Part shown: positions 35,650-43,279 of the stretch, piece after piece
How positions within the stretch are numbered: the stretch's first letter is position 1
Layout of the letters: each line of letters opens with the position of its first letter
From: Streptomyces griseus
Lineage (GTDB): Bacteria > Actinomycetota > Actinomycetes > Streptomycetales > Streptomycetaceae
Assembly (NCBI RefSeq): GCF_001715295.1
Contig: NZ_MDKB01000006.1
Location: forward strand, 1-64,000
Length of the DNA: 64,000 nt
Direction: 5' to 3'
Program-made: the position numbers and the translations under genes
Notes under the pieces: model-generated
The model's database searches: none
What the model saw: only the letters and a program-made list of their open reading frames with translations
What the model was told of the DNA's origin: nothing

Positions 35650-36939
35650 ATGAGCGATTGGCCCGATGGGCGGAACGGCGTACCCGGCGAGCGCTACGGA
35701 CAGGGCAGTGCGAGCCCCCATCCCGAGAGCGCCCGCGCGATGCCGCATGTCCGGCGTCCCTCCGCTCCGCCGCAGTCCCCGCCCCGCATCCCCCCGCAGC
35801 AGGGGCAGGGGTATGACGAAGCCCCCGGTTACGACAGCGGTTACAACACGGGGCAGGTCTACGGCGGCGGACAGGGCCACGGCGGCAACGGCGGCGGCGG
35901 TTACGGCGGCGGGCGCCGCGGTGGCGGTGACAGCGGTTACGTCCAGCCCCGTCCGCCCGCCGACTGGGGCCGGCGGATCAAGGTCGGCACGCTCTCCCTC
36001 GTGGTGGTGCTGCTCGCCGTCTCGATCGGCACGTACTTCTGGGCCGACGGCAAGCTCAAGCGCGAGGTCGACCTCTCCAAGGTCATCGAGCGCCCCGGCG
36101 AGGGCGACGGCACGAACTACCTCATCGTCGGCTCCGACAGCCGCGAGGGCATGACGGCCGACGACAAGAAGAAGCTGCACACCGGCTCCGCCGAGGGCAA
36201 GCGGACCGACTCGATGATGATCCTGCACGACGGCTCCAACGGCCCGACGCTGGTCTCCCTGCCGCGTGACTCGAACGTCGAGATCCCCTCGTTCGTCGGT
36301 TCCGAGTCCGGCAAGAAGTTCGCGGGGACCGGCCGCACGACGAAGCTGAACGCCGCGTACGCGGAGGACGGCCCGGAGCTGCTGGTCCGCACGGTCGAGT
36401 TCAACACCGGCCTGCGCATCGACCACTACGTCGAGATCGGCTTCGCCGGCTTCGCCAAGATCGTGGACGCGATCGGCGGGGTGGAGCTGGACATCCCCAA
36501 GGCGTTCAAGGACAAGAAGTCCGGTGCCGACTTCCAGGCCGGGAAGCAGACCCTGGACGGTGAGCAGTCGCTCGCCTTCGTCCGTACCCGGTACGCCTTC
36601 GCGGGCAGCGACCTGGACCGCACGAAGAACCAGCAGAAGTTCCTCGCTGCGCTGGCCTCCCAGACGGCGACCCCGTCCACCATCCTCAACCCGTTCAAGC
36701 TCTACCCCACGATGGGCGCGGGCCTGGACACGCTGATCGTCGACAAGGACATGTCCCTCTGGTCGCTCGGCAACATGTTCTTCGCGATGAAGGGCGTCAC
36801 GGGCGGCGAGGGCACGTCGATGAACATCCCGCTCTCCGGTCAGAGCGTGAACGGCAACCTGATCTGGGACAAGGCCAAGGTCAAGCAGCTCGTGGAGCAG
36901 CTGAAGAACGACGAGAAGGTCACGGTCAAGGGAAGCTGA
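35650..36939 (+). CDS. LCP family glycopolymer transferase 5
   Basis: The protein has 429 residues. The cytoplasmic N-terminus is Gly/Tyr-rich (about residues 58-95, with GYDSGYNTGQVYGGG). One helix (LSLVVVLLAVSIGTYFW) leads to a compact LCP domain: YLIVGSDSREGMT, TDSMMILH, SLPRDSNVEIPSFVG, LNAAYAEDGPELLVRTVEF, IDHYVEIGFAGFAKIVDAI and EQSLAFVRTRYAF. It has neither LytR_C nor the cysteines of LCP 1-4, so it is the most divergent of the five. ATG 35650 lacks a good Shine-Dalgarno sequence and may be read from a short leader. A very strong terminator follows directly. Confidence 0.92.
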   Translation: MSDWPDGRNGVPGERYGQGSASPHPESARAMPHVRRPSAPPQSPPRIPPQQGQGYDEAPGYDSGYNTGQVYGGGQGHGGNGGGGYGGGRRGGGDSGYVQPRPPADWGRRIKVGTLSLVVVLLAVSIGTYFWADGKLKREVDLSKVIERPGEGDGTNYLIVGSDSREGMTADDKKKLHTGSAEGKRTDSMMILHDGSNGPTLVSLPRDSNVEIPSFVGSESGKKFAGTGRTTKLNAAYAEDGPELLVRTVEFNTGLRIDHYVEIGFAGFAKIVDAIGGVELDIPKAFKDKKSGADFQAGKQTLDGEQSLAFVRTRYAFAGSDLDRTKNQQKFLAALASQTATPSTILNPFKLYPTMGAGLDTLIVDKDMSLWSLGNMFFAMKGVTGGEGTSMNIPLSGQSVNGNLIWDKAKVKQLVEQLKNDEKVTVKGS

Positions 36940-36941
36940 CA

Positions 36942-36997
36942 TCGCCCATGCCACGGGGCCCGGACGGTTCGCCGTCCGGGCCCCGTGGCATGGGCGA
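36942..36997 (+). terminator. Perfect 26-bp hairpin with TTCG loop after LCP 5
   Basis: Left arm 36942-36967 and right arm 36972-36997 are fully complementary and close a TTCG tetraloop. It begins three bases after the LCP 5 stop. No T tract follows, as usual for Streptomyces terminators. Confidence 0.93.
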
Positions 36998-37128
36998 CGG
37001 ATTCAGCCGCGCCGTCACCGCCGTCTCCCCGGCACCCTGCCCCTTTCCGAGACGTCTTCACGGGCCGGTGTACCTGATCCGGGCGGGCGGCCCTGCGCGG
37101 GGTGACTGCTGCCGGGGCCCTCCCCAAG

Positions 37129-37348
37129 GCCGCGCTGCGAAAGTCCCGTCCGCCCGGCGACGCCTGGCACGCGCACTCACCGCTTCGTCGGGACCATCCC
37201 GGTACATCGAATATCGGGACGGCCCTCCGGCTTGCGCTCGCACGCACCGGACCCCCCCGGACCTTCCCTTCGGGCAGACGACGCCACCTTCGAAACAGGA
37301 GCTGGCACTCCGGCCGGAATTTGCTGTTTTGCCTGTTCAACGGGCCGG
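37129..37348 (+). repeat. Intergenic repeat, copy 4, upstream of the CPBP gene
   Basis: Positions 37129-37300 align by eye with 22966-23135 throughout. The following 37302-37348 (CTGGCACTCCGGCCGGA and on) matches 38690-38738 downstream of the CPBP gene. No gene is supported within this stretch of the 717-bp LCP 5-CPBP gap. Confidence 0.65.
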
Positions 37349-37466
37349 GACGTCACCCCGCACCTGCCGAACCAGCCGCGCTGCGCAGGCCCGACGCCCG
37401 CGCACGATCCTCTCGCGCGAGCCCTTGCCCCGCACTTCTCCTGATCCTCGGGCCCTACGCAACAAC

Positions 37467-37505
37467 TAGTACACCGTGCTAGCGTCTTACTAGCACGGTG
37501 TACTA
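37467..37505 (+). promoter_or_regulatory. Palindromic operator in the CPBP protease promoter
   Basis: TAGTACACCGTGCTAG (37467-37482) and CTAGCACGGTGTACTA (37490-37505) are perfect 16-bp inverted arms around a 7-bp spacer. ACTAGT also occurs at both outer edges (37465-37470 and 37505-37510). CTAG-rich sequence is rare in this genome. The spacing and position, about 150 bp before the CPBP start, fit an operator for a dimeric repressor (TetR-, PadR- or GntR-type). No such regulator gene is in the window. Confidence 0.7.
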
Positions 37506-37656
37506 CTAGTGGTTCCGAGCGCCCGTCCACCTGCCGCTGTGACCGAACAACACCCTGGCACCGGAGCCGTGCCGACAAGCGCGGAGCGCGCCCACCGGCT
37601 GCGCTGCTCCCCCTGCTCGACGCCGCCGGCCGCTGATCCGTCCAGGAGAAAGGCAC

Positions 37657-38643
37657 ATGAACTCGATGACCACACCCAGCTGGCTCCTCACGCCCGCCCC
37701 GCCGCGCGACGTGCGCGCCGTACCCGGCGGAGTGCCCTACCACCGCGTCCTCGCCGGCGAGAAGCGCCGCATCGGACGCGGCATTCTCGCGATCGTCCTG
37801 CTGCTGGCCGGACTCGTCATCTTCCCCACCGTCATCGGCAGGGCGCTCGCCCCCATCGACCAGCGGATGGGCGACACCCCGCCCATCATCGGCGGCGACG
37901 ACTACACCCCGCTCTTCCACGCCGGCTCGATGATCTCACTCGCCCTGCTCATCCCGTGGAGCATGCTCATCCAGCGCTGGCTCTACGGTGTGCCCGGCGC
38001 CGCACTGCACTCGGTGACCTCCCGGTTCCGGTTCGACCTGTTCGGCAAGGCCCTTCTCGTGTTCGGCCCCGTCTGGGCGGCCGTGAACCTGATCAGTCTG
38101 CTGGCCCCGAGTACCGAGGTGGCCTGGACGCACTCCGACCTCGTCGGCATGTTCGTCGCCACGCTCCTCCTCACACCACTGCAGACAACGGGAGAGGAAT
38201 ACGGTGTCCGCGGGTTGATCTTCCGCGTCATCGGCAGCTGGACCCGCAGCTCACGAGCGGGACTCGTCGCCGGGGTACTCGTGTCGAGTGTGCTGTTCAC
38301 GGCTGTGCACGGTTCCACCGACCTCTACATCAACATCTGGTACTTCGTCCTGTGGACCTGTCTGGCGGTCATCACCTGGCGCACCGGGGGCCTGGAGATC
38401 GCGATCGTCCTCCACGCCATCCTCAATACGGGCGCCCTGCTCGGCGCGTCGCTGCTGCGCGTCGACCTGGGCGGGCAACTCTCCGACCGGTCTTCCGGAG
38501 TCGGTTCCCCCACCCTGCTCCTTCCGGCCCTCGCCGTCGTCGTCATCACCGCGATCGTCTGGTGGTGCACTCGCAAGACGGGGCCCGTGCTGAGCCCGGC
38601 GTCCCCCTCAGGAGCACACCGTGAACCGTTCCTGGTGCGGTAG
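37657..38643 (+). CDS. CPBP family intramembrane glutamic endopeptidase
   Basis: The protein has 328 residues with about eight hydrophobic helices. The three Abi/CPBP (CaaX protease and bacteriocin-processing) motifs are present in order: TTGEEYGVRG (EExxxR), VLFTAVHG (FxxxH) and LHAILN (HxxxN). These are membrane glutamic proteases that cut or trim membrane-bound peptides, sometimes giving bacteriocin self-immunity. The substrate here is unknown. Its promoter region carries a strong palindromic operator. Repeat elements lie on both sides, so this gene may be a later arrival in an otherwise conserved region. Confidence 0.9.
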   Translation: MNSMTTPSWLLTPAPPRDVRAVPGGVPYHRVLAGEKRRIGRGILAIVLLLAGLVIFPTVIGRALAPIDQRMGDTPPIIGGDDYTPLFHAGSMISLALLIPWSMLIQRWLYGVPGAALHSVTSRFRFDLFGKALLVFGPVWAAVNLISLLAPSTEVAWTHSDLVGMFVATLLLTPLQTTGEEYGVRGLIFRVIGSWTRSSRAGLVAGVLVSSVLFTAVHGSTDLYINIWYFVLWTCLAVITWRTGGLEIAIVLHAILNTGALLGASLLRVDLGGQLSDRSSGVGSPTLLLPALAVVVITAIVWWCTRKTGPVLSPASPSGAHREPFLVR

Positions 38644-38689
38644 GGATCAGGCCGGCCGCCTGGTCAGGCTTGCACGGCCCTGATGCCCC

Positions 38690-38738
38690 CTGGCACTCCA
38701 GCCGGACGTTGATGTCGTGCCTGGTCAACGGCTTGGGT
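38690..38738 (+). repeat. Short repeat downstream of the CPBP gene
   Basis: About 38 of 49 positions match 37302-37350 by eye, beginning CTGGCACTCC and including TGCCTG-n-TCAACGG. Together the two copies bracket the CPBP gene in direct orientation. Confidence 0.5.
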
Positions 38739-38831
38739 GGGGAGACCGTAGCGGGGTGGCGCCGGAAGCGGGGCGGGAGGCGCACGGGCCCCTGAACCGC
38801 GGGCCCGCTCGACCGAGGGGCCCCGTCACCC

Positions 38832-38877
38832 GGGCCGGAGCGCACGGGCGGCGTTGTGCGCCCGTGCGCTCCGGCCC
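38832..38877. terminator. Bidirectional terminator between the CPBP and M23-like genes
   Basis: A perfect 19-bp stem (38832-38850 with 38859-38877) closes an 8-base loop, GCGTTGTG, between two convergent genes. Confidence 0.88.
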
Positions 38878-38892
38878 ACCACCGGCTGCGCG

Positions 38893-39465
38893 TCAGCAGC
38901 CCTTCCAGGCCGTTGTGTGGTCGTGCGGGTAGGTACGGCCGCAGAAGGTCGGCGGGTGGGAGACCCACGCGCTTCCCGACCAGTGCTGGGTGGACAGGTG
39001 CAGGTGACAGCCGGAGGACTGCCCCTTGTTGCCGGTGTACCCGAGCAGTGAGGCCGAGCCGACCGACTGTCCGACGTTCACGTTGATCGAGTCCATGTGC
39101 ATGTACTTGAGGCGCCACTTCACCCCGTTGATGTACTTGGTCATGGTGAGGCGGCCGATCGTACGGTCGACGGTGTCGACCGTCATGCCGTCCCAGATGG
39201 GGTAGAGCCGCTTGCCGCACGGCGAACCCTTCAGGGAGAAGTCCAGACCGTAGTAGTCGCTGTAGTGGGAGCCGTTGTAGTAGTCGACGTGCAGGCCCTC
39301 GCCGTACCACGAGCCGCTGAGGGTCCACGATTCCGAGTAGTGCCAGGGGGACACACCGTTCGGCGCCGGGGAGGAACTGGAGTGCGCGGTGGCGGTCGTT
39401 GCAGTAGCAATGCACATGACAAGTCCTGCGCATGCGCCGATCAGGCGCAAGGCGTACTTCTTCAC
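38893..39465 (-). CDS. Secreted M23 (LytM)-like peptidase family protein
   Basis: The protein has 190 residues. Signal peptide: KKYALRLIGACAGLVMCIAT, then ATTATAHSS. The mature part has the M23 HxH motif in SSGCHLHLSTQ and the upstream histidine region LKYMHMDSINVNVGQSV. The first metal ligands are atypical: the usual HxGxD reads YYGLD in SDYYGLDFSL, with a possible substitute His eight residues before the Asp (GSHYSDYYGLD). Some M23 subgroups place this His farther upstream, so activity is possible but unproven. Four cysteines occur in the mature chain. GTG 39465 has GAGG correctly spaced; a GTG two codons earlier lacks one. Confidence 0.82.
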   Translation of the reverse strand: MKKYALRLIGACAGLVMCIATATTATAHSSSSPAPNGVSPWHYSESWTLSGSWYGEGLHVDYYNGSHYSDYYGLDFSLKGSPCGKRLYPIWDGMTVDTVDRTIGRLTMTKYINGVKWRLKYMHMDSINVNVGQSVGSASLLGYTGNKGQSSGCHLHLSTQHWSGSAWVSHPPTFCGRTYPHDHTTAWKGC

Positions 39466-39802
39466 ATTCACCTCGTTGTCTGCGTGAGCGGCCGACCGCC
39501 CACAGGCGTGATCACGGACAGCCGATGCCGGCGGTCTGTTCCGAGCAGTGGGGGCCGCACCGGCATCGCATGACAACGGCCGACGAAGCTCACGAGACCG
39601 TGCCGTTGCCGGTCGAGCAGGCGGATCACCATCTCCGCGCGACGCTACAAGTGTGTGGGCTCCGACGGGAGTGCCGTGCAGCACCTTGACAGGAAACGGC
39701 CACTCCGCCGCGGGGCAGGACGGGCTGTTCGGCCACCTCAGCGGGCTCTTGCGACGACAGCGCGTCCCGATGCCAGGAGTAACGGGCTCGGGGCGCGAGC
39801 GC
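39466..39802. other. 337-bp gap upstream of the M23-like gene
   Basis: I see no gene with convincing codon bias, no strong hairpin and no riboswitch consensus. A TAGCGT hexamer on the minus strand (about 39640-39645) could be a -10 for the M23-like gene, but no -35 is evident. Confidence 0.4.
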
Positions 39803-40012
39803 TCAGCTTCCCTGCATGGACGAGACGAAGTCCGCCCACGCGCCTGACTCGATGGTGAGAGGGGGCACCGAAAGGTTCTTGGAGTCGCGTACATGGATGG
39901 AGCCGAAGTTGGCCGCGACCTCGACGCAGTCGCCTTCGTTGCCGTTGCTGCTGTAGCTGCTCTTGAACCAGGCCGGCTCAGAAACGTCTTGTGCGGAAGT
40001 CCTGCGCATCAT
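39803..40012 (-). CDS. DUF397 domain protein
   Basis: The protein has 69 residues. DUF397 hallmarks are WFKSSYSSNGNEGDCVEVA, IHVRDSKN and the ending AWADFVSSMQ. Such small proteins accompany DUF5753 XRE regulators in streptomycetes (whiJ-like, abaA-like loci) and act with them in developmental or antibiotic control. ATG 40012 overlaps the stop of the XRE gene (ATGA), so the two are translationally coupled; a second ATG follows immediately. Confidence 0.92.
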   Translation of the reverse strand: MMRRTSAQDVSEPAWFKSSYSSNGNEGDCVEVAANFGSIHVRDSKNLSVPPLTIESGAWADFVSSMQGS

Positions 40013-40821
40013 GTCTCTCCCAGCACTTGCTCGACGAGGACCAGAGTCTCCCGGGGGGTGAGAGCCTCGGCCCGGATGATGCCATACCTCAGTTCGAGGA
40101 TACGCAGTTGCTTCGCGTCGGTCACGGAGCACCCGTTGAACGCGCCTTGCGAACGCCCCACAGCCGTACCGTCCTTGAACTTCAGCACGGTGATGTCACC
40201 GTGCATACCGGGGTGTGCCTCGCGGCACGTAGGCATCACCTGAAGGGTCACATGGCGCAACCGCCCGATCTCCAGCAAGCGTTCGAGCTGTCGCCGCCAC
40301 TCCGTCACGCCTCCGATGGGACGTCTGAGGGCCGACTCTTCCTGCACGAATCCAAGGGCCGGTGCGGGTGACCGGTCGAAAATCGTCTGCCGAGCCATGC
40401 GCGCGGCGACCATCCGTTCCACCTCGTCCTGCGAGTACGGAGGTTGCCGGGCCTCGAACAGCGCCCGCGCATGGCCAGGAGTCTGCAGTAGGCCGTGCAG
40501 ACCGTGTGCCACGTAGGCCGCGAGCTCAACGGCCCGTGCCTCCACGCCCGCCAGATCCCGCACCTTCTTGGGGTACCGAACCTCCGCCACATCCCCCTTC
40601 ATCATGGCGAGCTTCCCGCCGGCCCCCAGTACCTCGTCCGCCCTGTCCAGGAACTCCGGCCGAGGGATGCGGCGCCCGCCCTCCACCTTGTAGACCAGGT
40701 ACTCCCCGTATCCGATCGCGGCCCCGAACTCGCCGGCCCGCATACCCGCCGCCTCCCGCCACGCCTTGATCTGGCGGCCCCCCACCCGTCGAGGTGCCCG
40801 ACCCGCCCACCTGCCGGCCAC
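40009..40821 (-). CDS. XRE family regulator with DUF5753 domain (WhiJ-like)
   Basis: The protein has 270 residues. The N-terminal helix-turn-helix spans IKAWREAAGMRAGEFGAAIG and VYKVEGGRRIPRPEF. The remaining 190 residues are DUF5753 (YVAHGLHGLLQTPGHARALF, RHVTLQVMPTCREAHPGMHG). With the coupled DUF397 gene it forms one of the many XRE-DUF397 pairs of Streptomyces. Target genes are unknown. Family similarity starts near RRVGGRQIKAWREA; GTG 40821 is a reasonable start but the Shine-Dalgarno is weak, and an ATG at 40869 is an alternative. Confidence 0.85.
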   Translation of the reverse strand: MAGRWAGRAPRRVGGRQIKAWREAAGMRAGEFGAAIGYGEYLVYKVEGGRRIPRPEFLDRADEVLGAGGKLAMMKGDVAEVRYPKKVRDLAGVEARAVELAAYVAHGLHGLLQTPGHARALFEARQPPYSQDEVERMVAARMARQTIFDRSPAPALGFVQEESALRRPIGGVTEWRRQLERLLEIGRLRHVTLQVMPTCREAHPGMHGDITVLKFKDGTAVGRSQGAFNGCSVTDAKQLRILELRYGIIRAEALTPRETLVLVEQVLGET

Positions 40822-41462
40822 GGCACATCCGGGGCGACCGAAATCTCCCCCGGAGTCGGCCGCGCGCATCCCTCACCGAGCCGGCCAGGAACGCCATGCT
40901 CCACGGGTGCAACCGGCAGGAATTTTCGGCCGAGCCACACGGCCCACCGCGACGGATTCCCTGACGATCGTGTCGCGAGCGGCAGCGCCCGGCCTGATCC
41001 TCGTTCCGCTCCAGAACCGCGACCACACCTTCCGCTCCCGCCGCGCCGGCCACTGCCGCCACGGCCGCCACTGCCACGACTGCCACGACTGCCGCGACTG
41101 CCGAACGGACCTGCCCACGGCCGCCTGACCGCGGCCCTCGGCCCGGCACCTCTGAACTTTGCACTCCGCTTGCGACATGCGGCGAGATCGGCCGCAATCC
41201 TCGGCGGAAGGTGATCTTCCCCCCTCATACAGGTGACCGACGGGGGCTCGATCCGGTCGGACCGCGCACACCCGCCGTACAGATGCATGCGCGCCACAGG
41301 CATGTGGGCTCGAAGGTTGCGCCGGTTTTCTGCCGCGTTCAGCCGTCGGCAATCCAATGACCGATATGGACCTGCCGCCGTAACCCCTCAAGCACTTAGC
41401 GTCACATCCTGTCCGAAACCGAAGGCCGCAATCGGGCGGTCGATCACCGAACGGGGAACACG
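40822..41462. other. 641-bp gap with a nonamer tandem repeat
   Basis: No gene is supported. It contains six 9-bp units at 41050-41103. The end near the secreted-protein gene is A+T richer; a TAGCGT at 41397-41402 could be a -10 for that gene. Confidence 0.45.
41050..41103. repeat. 9-bp tandem repeat, six units
   Basis: The units read CCACTGCCG, CCACGGCCG, CCACTGCCA, CGACTGCCA, CGACTGCCG and CGACTGCCG. They lie in non-coding DNA between divergent genes, so copy number may vary between strains. Confidence 0.75.
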
Positions 41463-41822
41463 ATGAGACGCAAGATGTGGACCGCCCTCGCCCTGCCCCT
41501 CCTGGCCGCCTCGGCCACCCTCGTCTCCGCTCCGACAGCGGGCGCCGCGGTCGCCGGTGCCGACGCGTGCACGCACCCGGCCTGGTCGAACAAGGACGCC
41601 GGCTCCGGCTACGTGTCCGGCAGTTCCGCGCCGCTGCGCACGGGTCCGAACGAGGGCTGCGCCACGACGGCCACGGTGTACGGCGCGAAGCTGTACTACC
41701 ACTGCTACGTGGTCAACTCCGCGGGCAACACCTGGACGCACGCGCGCATCGACGGCACCCAGATCAACGGCTGGATCTGGGACGGCAACCTGAACGACAA
41801 CGGGGCGACCGCCCCCTGCTGA
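41463..41822 (+). CDS. Small secreted SH3-like protein
   Basis: The protein has 119 residues. A clear signal peptide (MRRKMWTALALPLLAASATL, cleavage probably after TAGA) leaves a mature domain of about 90 residues with four cysteines (DACTH, EGCAT, YYHCYV and the terminal APC). SAPLRTGPNEGCATTATV and THARIDGTQINGWIWDGNL resemble small bacterial SH3-type domains of Streptomyces extracellular proteins. GGGGAA precedes ATG 41463. Role unknown; two disulfides are likely. Confidence 0.85.
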   Translation: MRRKMWTALALPLLAASATLVSAPTAGAAVAGADACTHPAWSNKDAGSGYVSGSSAPLRTGPNEGCATTATVYGAKLYYHCYVVNSAGNTWTHARIDGTQINGWIWDGNLNDNGATAPC

Positions 41823-41879
41823 CACCCCGTTCGTGACGGGCCGCGTCACCGGGCGGGGACGCCCGCACGCTGACGGGTC

Positions 41880-41920
41880 GCACTGTGGCCCCCGGCATCA
41901 TTCACCGGGGGCCACAGTGC
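41880..41920. terminator. Bidirectional terminator, perfect 16-bp stem
   Basis: GCACTGTGGCCCCCGG (41880-41895) pairs with CCGGGGGCCACAGTGC (41905-41920) around CATCATTCA. It lies between the convergent secreted-protein and acyl-CoA dehydrogenase genes. Confidence 0.9.
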
Positions 41921-41936
41921 GGTGCATCGCGGGCCG

Positions 41937-43097
41937 TTACGGCAGGTTGCGGGCCATGACGATCCGCTGGACCTGGTTGGTGCCCTCGTAGATCTGGGTG
42001 ATCTTGGCGTCGCGCATCATGCGCTCCACCGGGTAGTCGCGGGTGTAGCCGTAGCCGCCGAGGAGCTGGACGGCGTCGGTGGTGACCTCCATGGCGACGT
42101 CGGAGGCGAAGCACTTGGCCGCGGCCCCGAAGAAGGTGAGGTCTCCGTCGAGGCGCTCGGACTTGGCCGCCGCCGCGTAGGTGAGCTGGCGGGCCGCCTC
42201 CAGCTTCATCGCCATGTCGGCGAGCATGAACTGGATGCCCTGGAAGTCGGCGATCGGCTTGCCGAACTGCTTGCGCTCCTGGACGTAGCCCTTGGCGTAG
42301 TCGAGGGCACCCTGGGCGATGCCGATGGCCTGCGCCGCGATGGTGATGCGGGTGTGGTCCAGGGTCTTCATCGCCGTGGCGAAGCCGGTGCCCTCCTCGC
42401 CGATCATGCGGTCGGCAGGGATGCGGACGTTGTCGAGGTAGACCTCCCGTGTCGGGGAGCCCTTGATGCCGAGCTTCTTCTCCGGGGCGCCGAAGGAGAC
42501 ACCCGGGTCGGACTTCTCGACGACGAACGCCGAGATGCCCTTCGAGCGCTTCTCCGGGTCGGTCACGGCCATCACCGTGTAGTACTCGGAGACGCCCGCG
42601 TTCGTGATCCAGCGCTTCACACCGTTGAGGACCCAGAAGTCCCCGTCCCGCACGGCCTTGGTCTTCATGCCCGCCGCGTCGGAACCGGCGTCCGGCTCGG
42701 AGAGGGCGTACGAGAACATCGCGTCGCCCTTGGCGAGCGGGCCCAGGTACTTCTTCTTCAGCTCCTCGGAGCCGGAGAGGATCACCGGGAGGGAGCCCAG
42801 CTTGTTCACGGCCGGGATGAGGGAGGAGGACGCGCAGGCGCGGGCCACCTCCTCGATCACGATGACCGTGGCCAGGGCGTCGGCGCCCGCGCCGCCGTAC
42901 TCCTCCGGGACGTGGACCGCGTGCAGGTCCGAGGCGACCAGGGCGTCCAGGGCCTCCTGCGGGAAGTGGCCCTCCTCGTCGACCGCGGCGGCGTGCGGGG
43001 CGATCTTCGCCTCGGCCAGCGAACGGATCGTCTCGCGGAGCATGTCGTGCTCCTCGGCCGGACGGTACAGATCGAAGTCGGTCGAACCCGCCAAGAC
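41937..43097 (-). CDS. Acyl-CoA dehydrogenase
   Basis: The enzyme has 386 residues and is an FAD enzyme that introduces the alpha-beta double bond into acyl-CoA. Family motifs include ALSEPDAGSDAAGMKT, WITNAGVSEYYTVMAVT, QLLGGYGYTRDYPVERMMRD and the catalytic-base region KITQIYEGTNQVQRIVMAR. TTG 43097 is preferred because GGGGAG lies about eight bases before it and homologues begin AGSxDFDLYRP. The GTG at 43103 abuts that same purine block and has no space for ribosome binding. A branched- or short-chain substrate is plausible but not shown. Confidence 0.93.
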   Translation of the reverse strand, partial: VLAGSTDFDLYRPAEEHDMLRETIRSLAEAKIAPHAAAVDEEGHFPQEALDALVASDLHAVHVPEEYGGAGADALATVIVIEEVARACASSSLIPAVNKLGSLPVILSGSEELKKKYLGPLAKGDAMFSYALSEPDAGSDAAGMKTKAVRDGDFWVLNGVKRWITNAGVSEYYTVMAVTDPEKRSKGISAFVVEKSDPGVSFGAPEKKLGIKGSPTREVYLDNVRIPADRMIGEEGTGFATAMKTLDHTRITIAAQAIGIAQGALDYAKGYVQERKQFGKPIADFQGIQFMLADMAMKLEAARQLTYAAAAKSERLDGDLTFFGAAAKCFASDVAMEVTTDAVQLLGGYGYTRDYPVERMMRDAKITQIYEGTNQVQRIVMARNLP

Positions 43098-43110
43098 GTT
43101 CACTCCCCAG

Positions 43111-43150
43111 GGATGCTAACTACCGTTAAGTAACCCAATTTTAGTTCCAG
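43111..43150 (-). promoter_or_regulatory. A+T-rich promoter/operator region of the acyl-CoA dehydrogenase gene
   Basis: The stretch GCTAACTACCGTTAAGTAAC (43115-43134) and the following AATTTTAG are strikingly A+T rich for this genome and lie just upstream of the start. The sequence is a partly symmetric, TetR-operator-like element. No confident -35/-10 pair can be assigned. Confidence 0.4.
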
Positions 43151-43279
43151 GTCCTCACTCCGGCATACCGGCGGGACACGTGAGCTTGCCGACAGCCCCG
43201 GGGCCGCCGGAAAACCGGTCCCCGGACGGCCCGGATATGCTCGGCTCCGCACGTCTGTCCGCATCGTTCAGGAGCACCC

